Source: Bacillota bacterium (GTDB taxonomy: Bacteria > Bacillota > Clostridia > Christensenellales > Borkfalkiaceae). From it: DNA of 9,294 nt. The position numbers were made by a program, and so were the translations under genes. Below, in pieces: positions 1 through 6,461 of the stretch (position 1 is its first letter; every line of letters begins with the position of its first letter). The notes beneath the pieces were generated by a model. It worked only from the letters and a program-made list of their open reading frames with translations, was not told where the DNA came from and made no database searches. The DNA lies in contig JAETTR010000035.1 in NCBI GenBank assembly GCA_021768985.1, positions 1 to 9,294 on the forward strand, read 5' to 3'.

Positions 1-337
1 CCCAAGCCGTTCCCTCCTGCGGGGAACAGGCGTAGCGCGACAAAAATTCCTTTTCGTGCTCGCTCGGTTTCAGCATCACCGCGTCCATCAGCTTTTCGCC
101 GAGCGTGGCGCGGTCGTACTCCCGCCCTTCCTCATCGAGCGCGGCGAAAACGCCGCCCAGAATTTCATCGGGCAACGCGGGAATTGCCGCAGAAGCCGCG
201 GGCTTCTCATAAGCGTTTTGACCCAGAATATCGAGCAGGCGGTTGCGGATATACAATTCGTCCCTTTCATTTAACCCGAGGTAACGTTCCGCATATTCGA
301 TCAGCCGCGCGATCTCTCCGTTTAACTTCGTATTCAC
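1..337 (-). CDS. galT: UDP-glucose--hexose-1-phosphate uridylyltransferase, class II, N-terminal part (runs off left edge)
   Basis: I read this frame by hand from a GTG start at 337-335. It gives 112 residues before the window ends. The product begins MNTKLNGEIARLIEYAERYL and continues with NERDELYIRNRLLDIL at about residues 23-38, a pattern typical of the N-terminus of the Firmicutes class II GalT family. The enzyme exchanges UMP between UDP-glucose and galactose-1-phosphate, the step after galactokinase in the Leloir pathway, in the cytoplasm. The GTG start overlaps the galK stop by four bases (GTGA, 337-334), with a purine-rich AGGGGA stretch upstream inside galK, which indicates translational coupling. 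The catalytic half lies outside the window, so the assignment rests on the N-terminal pattern plus its place directly behind galK. No frameshift is seen in the visible part. Confidence 0.85.
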   Translation of the reverse strand, partial: MNTKLNGEIARLIEYAERYLGLNERDELYIRNRLLDILGQNAYEKPAASAAIPALPDEILGGVFAALDEEGREYDRATLGEKLMDAVMLKPSEHEKEFLSRYACSPQEGTAW

Positions 338-1491
338 TCCGCTTTCCCCTCGTCGATGATGCCATCGGCGACCTCCGCCACGTAGAAGGTTGCGTCGTAA
401 CCGATCTTTTCGCGGTATTCCTTGCCGACCTTCTCCATGAACTTCTCCACGCCCGTTTTGCGGACGAGGCTCACCGTACACCCGCCGAAGCCCGCGCCCG
501 TCATACGGGAGCCGAGGCATTCGGGCGAACTCTGCGCCGCTTCCGCGAGCGCGTCGAGCTCCTTGCCCGTCACTTCGTAATCCTCTTTCAAGGAGCGGTG
601 CGATTCGTTCAGCAATCTGCCGAACAATTCGAGATCCCCTTTGTTCAGCGCCTCCACGCTGTTTCTCACGCGGTCGCATTCGCCCACGACGTGGCGGGCG
701 CGGCGGTAGATGAGCGGCGTGAGCACCGAACGGTTTTCTTCGAGCTGATAGGGCTTGATTTCCGCAAGGCAGGAAACGCCCGGAATGCGCTTCTGCAACA
801 GCGACAGCGCGCGGTCCACTTCGCCGCGCCGTTCGTTGTATTTGCTTTCGACGAGGTTGTGCGGCTTGTTGCAGTTGGAGAGCACGAGCACGCAGTCCTT
901 CAGATCGAGGGGAATATATTCGTATTCGAGGGTGGCGCAATCGAGCAGAACGGCGTGCTTGGACTTGCCGTTTGCCGATGCGAACTGATCCATGATCCCG
1001 CAGTTCACGCCGCAGTAATTGTTCTCCGCGCGCTGGGAGATGACGGCGAGCTCCTTTTTATCGATCGGATTCCCGCCGAGCTTTGCAAGCGCGTAAGCGG
1101 TGGCGACTTCGATCGCCGCCGAAGAGGAGAGCCCGGAACCGAAGGGCACCGTGCAATCGTACAGGATATCGCACCCGACGAGGTTGTAGCCCGCCTTTTT
1201 CAGTTCGTCCGCAACACCCGCCTGATAGTTGCCCCATTTCAGGTTTTTATAGTTTTCCGTCGCGCCCAGATCGATGTCTGCGCGGGCGGGGATATCGGTG
1301 GCGGCGACGCGCAAAAGATTCGTGCCGTTCTTCCGTACCGCCACGCGGCATTTCAGGGTGAGCGCCGCGGGAAGCACCTGCCCGCCGCAGTAGTCCACGT
1401 GTTCGCCGATCAGATTCACTCTGCCCGCCGCGGAATAGATCTCTTCCGCCTCTGCGCCGAAAATTTCGCGGAACTGTTCGTTTAACGTCAT
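334..1491 (-). CDS. galK: Galactokinase (GHMP kinase family)
   Basis: The 385-residue product matches the usual galactokinase length (about 380-390). It phosphorylates alpha-D-galactose with ATP to galactose-1-phosphate, the entry step of the Leloir pathway. All family signatures are visible: the galactokinase signature GRVNLIGEHVDYCGG at residues 23-37, the GHMP ATP-binding loop VPFGSGLSSSAA at 115-126, GIMDQFASANG at 165-175 with the expected catalytic Asp168, and the third GHMP motif MTGAGFGG at 330-337. The usual proline before the first motif is alanine here. The ATG at 1491-1489 is set by GGAGG (1497-1501) five bases upstream. It is first in a galK-galT operon, ahead of galT with a four-base overlap, and has its own sigma-A promoter. 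The AT-rich leader and a hairpin suggest regulation, but no regulator gene is present in the window. Confidence 0.97.
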   Translation of the reverse strand: MTLNEQFREIFGAEAEEIYSAAGRVNLIGEHVDYCGGQVLPAALTLKCRVAVRKNGTNLLRVAATDIPARADIDLGATENYKNLKWGNYQAGVADELKKAGYNLVGCDILYDCTVPFGSGLSSSAAIEVATAYALAKLGGNPIDKKELAVISQRAENNYCGVNCGIMDQFASANGKSKHAVLLDCATLEYEYIPLDLKDCVLVLSNCNKPHNLVESKYNERRGEVDRALSLLQKRIPGVSCLAEIKPYQLEENRSVLTPLIYRRARHVVGECDRVRNSVEALNKGDLELFGRLLNESHRSLKEDYEVTGKELDALAEAAQSSPECLGSRMTGAGFGGCTVSLVRKTGVEKFMEKVGKEYREKIGYDATFYVAEVADGIIDEGKAE

Positions 1492-1514
1492 AATTTCCTC
1501 CGGTCTTTGCCCAT

Positions 1515-1539
1515 GCGCCCGGAATCGTTTGCCGGACGC
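1515..1539 (-). promoter_or_regulatory. Hairpin in the galK leader RNA
   Basis: Between the predicted transcription start (near 1552) and the galK ribosome binding site, the transcript can fold: positions 1532-1539 pair with 1515-1522 as an 8-bp stem with one G-U pair and a 9-base loop. The stem ends about 13 bases upstream of GGAGG. It is not followed by a T-run, so it is not an intrinsic terminator. It could stabilise the message or affect ribosome access; the role is unproven. Confidence 0.4.
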
Positions 1540-1558
1540 TGTATTTTATTACGATACT

Positions 1559-1587
1559 ATCATATTATATTCTTTGCGTTCCGTCAA
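1559..1587 (-). promoter_or_regulatory. Sigma-A promoter of galK-galT
   Basis: Read on the minus strand, -35 TTGACG (1587-1582), a 17-base spacer and -10 TATGAT (1564-1559) form a near-consensus housekeeping promoter. Transcription should begin near 1552, leaving a leader of about 60 bases before galK. The stretch upstream of the -35 (about 1600-1660) is strikingly AT-rich against a GC-rich background and could act as an UP element. An imperfect dyad centred near 1556 (GATA-C-TATC core, 7 of 9 arm positions matching) overlaps the -10 and could be an operator, but it is short and may be chance. Confidence 0.8.
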
Positions 1588-1704
1588 GGGGTTTTGAAAA
1601 ATGTGTCATTTTTTTTAACTTTTGAATGAAATTAACTTACAATTATAATAAAAAACACGAAGCAAACGAACACATTCCCGCCCTTCCGCGGCATAAGACG
1701 GCAT

Positions 1705-1728
1705 AAAAAAAAGCGGCGTTGCCGCTTT
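1705..1728 (-). terminator. Intrinsic terminator of the hydratase-macrodomain operon
   Basis: On the minus strand AAAGCGGC (1728-1721), loop AAC and GCCGCTTT (1717-1710) form a perfect 8-bp stem running into a T-run that ends at 1705. The macrodomain stop codon (1729-1727) overlaps the start of the stem. It separates this operon from galK-galT downstream, which has its own promoter. The remaining sequence from 1590 to 1704 is AT-rich and shows no gene. Confidence 0.92.
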
Positions 1729-2578
1729 AAATCATTTTTAAAATATTCGAATAAATTTCGGTATCCCGCGGGAGAAAGGTATTGAAAACGATCCGCAATT
1801 TGCTTTCGGGGCGGCGCATCTTCCAGTTCAGGACCGCGCCCGCGGCGATCTCCGCCGCCTCCGCGTGCGGGAAGTTGAACACGCCCGTGGAAATACAGCA
1901 GAACGCGAGGGAGTTCAGCCCCAGCTCCTCGGCGAGATTCAGACAGGAAACGTAACAGGAACGGAGCGCCGCTTTGTCCGACTCCTTCACACCCCGCCCG
2001 ATCATGGGTCCCACGGTATGCAACACGTATTTGCTCGGCAGATTGTAGGCGCGGGTGACTTTCGCCTCCCCCTCTTCCTCCTCCTGCCCCTGCGCCGCGA
2101 TGATTTTGGCACAGTCGTCCCGCAGCTGCATCCCCGCAAAGGAATGAATCACGTTGTCGATGCACGCGTGCCCCGCGAGGAAACAGCCGAGCATCGCCTT
2201 GTTCGCGGCGTTCACGATTCCGTCCGCCGCCAGACGGGAGATATCCCCCTGCCACAGGGAAATGCCGTATTTGCCCTCCGGAATTTCCGAAAGCTCCACG
2301 ATCCCCCGCTCCACCGTCTCCGTCCAGAACAGCGAATCCTGCACGGCGAGAATCTCTTCGGGCACGGGAAGGGGCGGGCGTTCGTTCATATACCCGCGCA
2401 CGAGCGCGCGCTTTTTTTCGTACGACGCGGAGAACGCCGCGATCATGCCCCGTTCGCGCAACAAGAAGCGCAGGAGTTTTTCGCAAGCCCCGCCCTTCTC
2501 TTCCGCGCGCATGAGCGCGGGACGGGGGTACGGCGTCAGATCAATGCGGTCGCGGTATTCGCGCAGAGAGAGCCCCAT
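1727..2578 (-). CDS. Zinc-type macrodomain protein, probable protein-ADP-ribose hydrolase
   Basis: The 283-residue protein has a helical N-terminal extension of about 100 residues followed by a macrodomain (about 105-270), the layout of the zinc-dependent bacterial macrodomains such as those of Staphylococcus aureus and Streptococcus pyogenes. Visible signatures are WQGDI at 109-113, IVNAAN at 121-126, the family-specific cluster GCFLAGHACIDNVIH at 131-145 (Cys132, His137 and Cys139 are the likely zinc-binding residues), FAGMQLRDDC at 147-156, HTVGP at 187-191 and CISTGVFNFP at 228-237. Family members remove ADP-ribose from proteins. The ATG directly follows the stop of the upstream hydratase gene (TAAATG), with only a distant GGGAG as ribosome binding site, so translation is probably coupled. 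Known relatives often sit with a sirtuin (SirTM) and a lipoate ligase/GcvH-like gene; here the partner is an aconitase-family enzyme. The substrate cannot be told from sequence. Confidence 0.9.
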   Translation of the reverse strand: MGLSLREYRDRIDLTPYPRPALMRAEEKGGACEKLLRFLLRERGMIAAFSASYEKKRALVRGYMNERPPLPVPEEILAVQDSLFWTETVERGIVELSEIPEGKYGISLWQGDISRLAADGIVNAANKAMLGCFLAGHACIDNVIHSFAGMQLRDDCAKIIAAQGQEEEEGEAKVTRAYNLPSKYVLHTVGPMIGRGVKESDKAALRSCYVSCLNLAEELGLNSLAFCCISTGVFNFPHAEAAEIAAGAVLNWKMRRPESKLRIVFNTFLPRDTEIYSNILKMI

Positions 2579-4810
2579 TTACGAATTCTTCTCCCGATTG
2601 AAGTTGATCAGGCACCCCGCGAGCAGAATGGCGCGCTCGTCGGCGGTGAATTCGGGAAGGGTGAGCACGGCGTCGCGCGTCTTTCCGTTCGAGAACACTT
2701 TGGCGACGAATCGGGTTTCCCCGCGTTTAATCTGTTCGGCGACGTCCGCGATGTACAGATAGTCGCCCACCTTAAAGTCTGGCTTCTCGCAGGTAAACGG
2801 CAACATGCCCCAATTGATCAGGTTCGACTGATAACGCTTGGTCGCGTACTCCCTGCAGATATTCGCCACGCCGCCGAGCACCCGCTGACAGGACGCCGCC
2901 TGTTCGCGCGCGGAGCCGTCGCCGGGCTTGTTCGAAACGACCGCGCTGCCGTAAATCGTGCCCGCTTCGGGCGTAAACCCGCCGAGCGCCTTCATCGTCT
3001 GTTCGGAGAACCCGCCCTTTTCCCTGCGGGAAAGCTCCTCTTCCTTGACCGCCTTGGCGCGGGCGACGTAGGACGGGTCCTTGCGCGACAGCGCGAATTC
3101 GGCAAGCTTCAAGGGATTGGAACGGTAAGAAGAGGTTTCGCCCGAAGGAATGAGCTCGTCCGTCGTCGTAACGGGGTCTTTGAGCACGGACACGACCTTG
3201 ATCAGCAAATTCTTTCCGAGCGCGATCTGCTCGGGCCAATCGGCGATGTTGGGTCCGTACACGAGTTCCGCGTCCTTCTGCGGCTTCAACGCGCCGTGAT
3301 ACACGCGGTTTTCGTAAATTTTGCCGTCGTACTTATACTTTCTGACCCGCTTGTTGTATTCGTAATCGAGCGCGGAAGTGAGCGCGCCGCCGTTTGCCGC
3401 CGTCGCCGCGATCGAACGCGCGTCCATCAGCGCGACCGCCGCCAGCTGACCCTGCGCGGGCTTGCTCCCCTCTCGGTTTTCGAAGTTGCGCGTGGTATGG
3501 CGAATGGAGAGCGCGCCCGTGGCGGGCGTGTCTCCCGCGCCGAAGCAGGGACCGCAGAACGCCGTTTTGACGATTGCGCCCGCCTGTGCGAGCGCGCCGA
3601 CGTACCCGTTGTCCGCCAACGATTTGTAAATCGGCTGCGAAGCGGGATACACGTTCAGCGAGAAGCTGCCCGCGCCGATGCTCTTGTCCTTTAAAATCTC
3701 CGCCGCCTCGGCGATATTTTCGTACGTGCCGCCCGCGCAGCCGGCAATCACGCCCTGATCGACGTAAACCTTGCCGTCCTTTATCTTCGCGGTAAGGGAG
3801 AAATCGTCCTTGCCCAAAATCTTTCTGCCCTGCTCTTCCGCCTTTTTCAGAAGCTCTTCGGGGTTCGCGAGGAACTCGCGGAGCGTGTATGCGTTGGAGG
3901 GGTGGAAGGGAAGCGCGATCATGGGCTCGATGCGGGAAAGATCGACGGTCACCGCGCCGTCGTAATAGGCGGGCTGAACGGCGGTCAGCTTTTTGTAATC
4001 CTTCGCTCTGCCGTGCTCGCGGAAGTACTCTTCCGTCTTTTCGTCCGTCTCCCAGATGCTCGAAAGACAGGTCGTCTCCGTCGTCATGACGTCGATCCCG
4101 TTGCGATAATCCATGGAAAGATTGGCGATGCCGGGTCCGATAAATTCGAGAATTTTATTCTTTAAAAATCCGCTCGAGAAGGTGGCTTTGATGAGCGCGA
4201 GCGCGACGTCCTGCGGACCGACCCCCTTTCGGAGCTTTCCGCGCAGATAGACCGCGACGACCTCGGGGCGCTTCACGTCGTACGTCTGTTTGAGAAGCTG
4301 CTTCACGAGCTCGGGTCCGCCCTCGCCGATCGCCATGGTGCCGAGCGCGCCGTAGCGGGTGTGCGAATCGGAGCCGAGAATCATGGCGCCGCACTTCGCC
4401 GCGCATTCGCGCATGTACTGGTGAATGACGGCAAGGTGCGCGGGAACGTAATCCCCGCCGTATTTCTTTGCCGCCGACAGCCCGAACACGTGGTCGTCCT
4501 CGTTGATCGTGCCCCCGACCGCGCAGAGAGAATTGTGGCAGTTGGTAAGGGAATAGGGAATAGGAAAGCTTTCGAGCCCGCTCGCCTTCGCCGTCTGGAT
4601 AATGCCGACGTATGTGATATCGTGGGAAGTGATCGCGTCGAATTTCAGTTTCAGATTTTCCGCGTCGCCTGTGTTATGCGCCTTCAAAATCGCATAGGAC
4701 AGCGTGTTTTTCACCGCCTTCTCTTTTTTGTCGGAGGTCATAAACGCCTGCGATTCCTTGACGATATGTCCTTCCGTGTAATACGCACCCGATCTGATCA
4801 GTTTTACCAT
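2579..4810 (-). CDS. Aconitase-family hydratase, YbhJ-like
   Basis: The 743-residue product is an aconitase-superfamily dehydratase most like E. coli YbhJ (about 750 residues). The YbhJ-type stretches TNCHNSLCAVGGTINEDDHV (89-108) and LGSDSHTRYGALGTMA (145-160) are both clear. The three expected [4Fe-4S] ligands are present: Cys358 in AGCAGGTYEN and Cys419 and Cys422 in CGPCFGAG. The swivel domain near the C-terminus has GDGSAREQAA (630-639) and SNLINWGMLPF (662-672), corresponding to the substrate-binding arginine loop and serine loop of aconitases. It should catalyse a reversible hydration/dehydration of a carboxylic acid, but YbhJ has no established substrate that I know of, so calling it citrate aconitase would be unsafe. 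The ATG at 4810-4808 has GGGAGAG (4823-4817) upstream and a consensus promoter. It is the first gene of an operon with the macrodomain gene. Confidence 0.93.
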   Translation of the reverse strand: MVKLIRSGAYYTEGHIVKESQAFMTSDKKEKAVKNTLSYAILKAHNTGDAENLKLKFDAITSHDITYVGIIQTAKASGLESFPIPYSLTNCHNSLCAVGGTINEDDHVFGLSAAKKYGGDYVPAHLAVIHQYMRECAAKCGAMILGSDSHTRYGALGTMAIGEGGPELVKQLLKQTYDVKRPEVVAVYLRGKLRKGVGPQDVALALIKATFSSGFLKNKILEFIGPGIANLSMDYRNGIDVMTTETTCLSSIWETDEKTEEYFREHGRAKDYKKLTAVQPAYYDGAVTVDLSRIEPMIALPFHPSNAYTLREFLANPEELLKKAEEQGRKILGKDDFSLTAKIKDGKVYVDQGVIAGCAGGTYENIAEAAEILKDKSIGAGSFSLNVYPASQPIYKSLADNGYVGALAQAGAIVKTAFCGPCFGAGDTPATGALSIRHTTRNFENREGSKPAQGQLAAVALMDARSIAATAANGGALTSALDYEYNKRVRKYKYDGKIYENRVYHGALKPQKDAELVYGPNIADWPEQIALGKNLLIKVVSVLKDPVTTTDELIPSGETSSYRSNPLKLAEFALSRKDPSYVARAKAVKEEELSRREKGGFSEQTMKALGGFTPEAGTIYGSAVVSNKPGDGSAREQAASCQRVLGGVANICREYATKRYQSNLINWGMLPFTCEKPDFKVGDYLYIADVAEQIKRGETRFVAKVFSNGKTRDAVLTLPEFTADERAILLAGCLINFNREKNS

Positions 4811-4846
4811 GCCGCTCTCTCCCGAATATTTTTCTTATGATATCCT

Positions 4847-4875
4847 ATTATATAAGATTTCACGGGATTTTTCAA
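4847..4875 (-). promoter_or_regulatory. Sigma-A promoter of the hydratase-macrodomain operon
   Basis: On the minus strand, -35 TTGAAA (4875-4870), a 17-base spacer and -10 TATAAT (4852-4847) give a near-perfect housekeeping promoter. The start should lie near 4840, leaving a leader of about 30 bases with the GGGAGAG ribosome binding site before the ATG at 4810. Confidence 0.85.
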
Positions 4876-4881
4876 GTGAAA
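4858..4881. promoter_or_regulatory. Inverted repeat around the hydratase -35 box (operator candidate)
   Basis: TTTCAC (4858-4863) and GTGAAA (4876-4881) form a perfect 6-bp inverted repeat with a 12-base spacer that encloses the -35 element. The size and position would suit a dimeric repressor. Six-base arms can occur by chance in sequence this AT-rich, so this is only a candidate. Confidence 0.3.
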
Positions 4882-4892
4882 GGCGCGGGGAA

Positions 4893-4916
4893 GCGGAAAA
4901 ATTTTTGATTTTCCGC
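4893..4916. promoter_or_regulatory. Inverted repeat between the divergent promoters (shared operator candidate)
   Basis: GCGGAAAA (4893-4900) and TTTTCCGC (4909-4916) form a perfect 8-bp inverted repeat with an 8-base spacer. It lies about midway between the -35 boxes of the two divergent promoters (17 bases from one, 19 from the other), so one bound protein could affect both. In RNA form it would not lie in either predicted transcript, which favours a DNA-binding site over an attenuator. Confidence 0.4.
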
Positions 4917-4935
4917 GGGAGGATCGGGAAAGGGA

Positions 4936-4964
4936 TTGCTTTTTTACGGGGCTTGCGATATAAT
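4936..4964 (+). promoter_or_regulatory. Promoter of the membrane-protein unit, apparently giving a leaderless message
   Basis: -35 TTGCTT (4936-4941), a 17-base spacer and -10 TATAAT (4959-4964). The -10 ends six bases before the ATG at 4971, so the expected transcription start is at or within a base or so of the A of the start codon. The only good GGAGG nearby (4918-4922) is about 48 bases upstream of the ATG, ahead of the -35, and would not be transcribed from this promoter. Confidence 0.65.
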
Positions 4965-4970
4965 TGCAGT

Positions 4971-5492
4971 ATGGAAAACGTTACGCAACCCGATCGGAAA
5001 CTTCCCGACAAAAAATTCCGCTTCCGCTTCTCCCCTCTCATGATCGTGCTGTTCTGCGCGGGACTTCTGCTGTGCGCGGCGGGATTCGCCATCAACACCT
5101 GGCAGTTTATCCTGTTTTTACAAAGCGACTATTCATCGATTTACGACTGGCTGAAATATCTTCTGCTCTATTTCGCGAGCCTCTTTCTCGCCGTTCTGAT
5201 CATCGCCATGCTGATCAAATCTCAGTACGTGCTCACCGATAAGGAGCTCATCTCGCAGTTCGGGATCATCCGTTCCCGCCACGAAATCAAAAAGATCCGC
5301 TCCGTTTGCAAATTAAACGGTTCGGGAAAGCTCGGCGTCTATTTCGACGACTTCAAAACCAATTACATCGTGATCGTCGTGAGAGAGGAATGGTACGACG
5401 AATTCATTCTCGCCCTGACCGCCCGCAACGGCTCCGTATCGGTGGAGATCGTCTCCGCGGAGGACGAACAGAAGAAGGACAAGAAAAAGTAA
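4971..5492 (+). CDS. Two-helix membrane protein with a bacterial PH-like domain
   Basis: The 173-residue product starts with a charged cytoplasmic-looking segment (1-21), has hydrophobic helices at about 22-42 and 62-82, and then a soluble domain of about 75 residues. That domain (YVLTDKELISQFGIIRSRHE at 86-105, then EIKKIRSV and a late REEWYDEFILAL) resembles the bacterial PH-domain family bPH_4 (formerly DUF1200): a strand ending in 'YxLTDxELI', a 'G' turn, an 'I..I' strand pair and a C-terminal helix. The tail is Lys/Asp/Glu-rich (DEQKKDKKK). Function is unknown; such proteins are usually thought of as membrane-anchored scaffolds. I chose ATG 4971 because the longer in-frame start at 4809 would overlap the opposite gene and its promoter. 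No ribosome binding site precedes 4971, see the promoter entry. It is followed 22 bases later by another membrane protein gene. Confidence 0.75.
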   Translation: MENVTQPDRKLPDKKFRFRFSPLMIVLFCAGLLLCAAGFAINTWQFILFLQSDYSSIYDWLKYLLLYFASLFLAVLIIAMLIKSQYVLTDKELISQFGIIRSRHEIKKIRSVCKLNGSGKLGVYFDDFKTNYIVIVVREEWYDEFILALTARNGSVSVEIVSAEDEQKKDKKK

Positions 5493-5514
5493 ACGCAAGC
5501 CGAAGAGAACACGC

Positions 5515-6411
5515 ATGATAAAAAACGGATTGAAAAACTATTGGAAAAGTCTGAAATTCTTTTTTACGCCCTTCGGCACCCTCGCGCTCGGCGTGATATT
5601 GGGGCTTTCGATCGCGATTCCCGCGATCGCCGCCGCGGTCGGAACGCTTGCCGACAACGTGACGGATATCGTTCAGAACGCAAACCTCGACTTCGACGCG
5701 TTCAAAGACGGGCTGGTCGCCGCCGTCCGCGCGCTCGACTGGAACGATCCCGCGACCGCCCTCCGCTCGATTTTGAACCGCGAGTGGCTCATGACGACCT
5801 TTACCGACTGCATCAAGGCGCTCGTCGCGGACTACGACCCGTTGGTCGCGCAGGCGCAAGAGGCGCTCAACGCGTGCATCGGCACGATCGTCGGAGGAAT
5901 CGTACTCGTGCTGTTCTTTGCGCTCGTCGGCGTCATCGCGGGTTATTTCATTACCAAATCTCTCGTGCGGCGCACGATTGCCAAGCGCGCATTCTGGAAA
6001 TTCTTTCTCGCCTCCCTGATCGACGGGTTGCTCGTCGCGGCGTACGCGGCGCTCGCTTCCTATCTGACGATGGTCTGGGAAGGAAGTCTGTACCTGTTCA
6101 CCCTGCTCTCCCCGCTCCTGATCGGGATCGGCGGGCTCATAGAAGCATATCTCTTGCACGGCTGGAAAAAGGTGCCCGCCAAAGAAATCATAACCGTAAA
6201 AAACGCGTTCAAGCTGTTGCTCGTAAACGCGCTGATCATTTTGATCTCGGCGGTCTTTACCGTCATCGTCGCCGTAGCCGTGAACAGGATCACGGGCATT
6301 TTCGTCGGGCTCGCCCTTTTCGAGCTCTCCGCGATCGTCATCGGCATGAACGCGGAAGCATACGTAAAGGACGAAGTGTCAAAGACCCTCCCCGCGGAAC
6401 AGACTGCATGA
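5515..6411 (+). CDS. Six-helix membrane protein of unknown function
   Basis: I do not recognise this 298-residue protein. It has six hydrophobic segments at about 21-44, 122-146, 162-186, 192-214, 231-256 and 259-279. A soluble segment of about 75 residues (45-120) between the first two helices contains several acidic and aromatic residues. A basic patch (KSLVRRTIAKR, 148-158) after the second helix suggests a cytoplasmic loop there. No transporter signature (Walker, permease or channel motif) is visible. It begins 22 bases after the PH-domain gene, with a weak GAAGAG ribosome binding site, and both share the promoter at 4936-4964, so the two probably work together at the membrane. A strong terminator follows. 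Confidence 0.8.
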   Translation: MIKNGLKNYWKSLKFFFTPFGTLALGVILGLSIAIPAIAAAVGTLADNVTDIVQNANLDFDAFKDGLVAAVRALDWNDPATALRSILNREWLMTTFTDCIKALVADYDPLVAQAQEALNACIGTIVGGIVLVLFFALVGVIAGYFITKSLVRRTIAKRAFWKFFLASLIDGLLVAAYAALASYLTMVWEGSLYLFTLLSPLLIGIGGLIEAYLLHGWKKVPAKEIITVKNAFKLLLVNALIILISAVFTVIVAVAVNRITGIFVGLALFELSAIVIGMNAEAYVKDEVSKTLPAEQTA

Positions 6412-6425
6412 AGCATGAAACAAAC

Positions 6426-6461
6426 CGCCCCGCTTGCCAAACGCAAGCGGGGCGTTATTTT
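6426..6461. terminator. Bidirectional intrinsic terminator between convergent genes
   Basis: CGCCCCGCTTGC (6426-6437), a 5-base loop and GCAAGCGGGGCG (6443-6454) form a perfect 12-bp stem, followed on the plus strand by TTATTTT (6455-6461). On the minus strand it is followed by a weaker T-rich run (GGTTTGTTT). It ends the membrane-protein unit and probably also the min operon, whose minE stop codon (6462-6460) lies inside the T tract. Confidence 0.92.

Noticed and set aside
184..1485. Plus-strand open frame (433 codons) opposite galK
   Set aside because: galK carries all its catalytic motifs on the other strand; this frame has no recognisable domain and is explained by GC-rich codon bias.
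1632..2486. Alternative minus-strand frame within the macrodomain gene
   Set aside because: Arg/Gly-rich out-of-frame product that runs through the terminator; the macrodomain frame has the real motifs.
1865..3694. Long plus-strand open frame (609 codons) opposite the hydratase and macrodomain genes
   Set aside because: It lies antisense to two well-supported genes with full family motifs, is rich in Arg/His/Ala as expected of a GC-rich shadow frame, and has no convincing start signal.
4893..4916. The intergenic inverted repeat as an intrinsic terminator
   Set aside because: It is not after any gene end and has no T tract following either arm; an operator is more plausible.
4809..4970. Upstream extension of the PH-domain protein to an ATG at 4809
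   Set aside because: It would overlap the start of the hydratase gene and both promoters, and the extra residues are not like a membrane-protein N-terminus.
5404..6159. Minus-strand open frame (251 codons) opposite the membrane-protein unit
   Set aside because: Highly charged, low-complexity-looking product antisense to clear transmembrane segments; a shadow frame.
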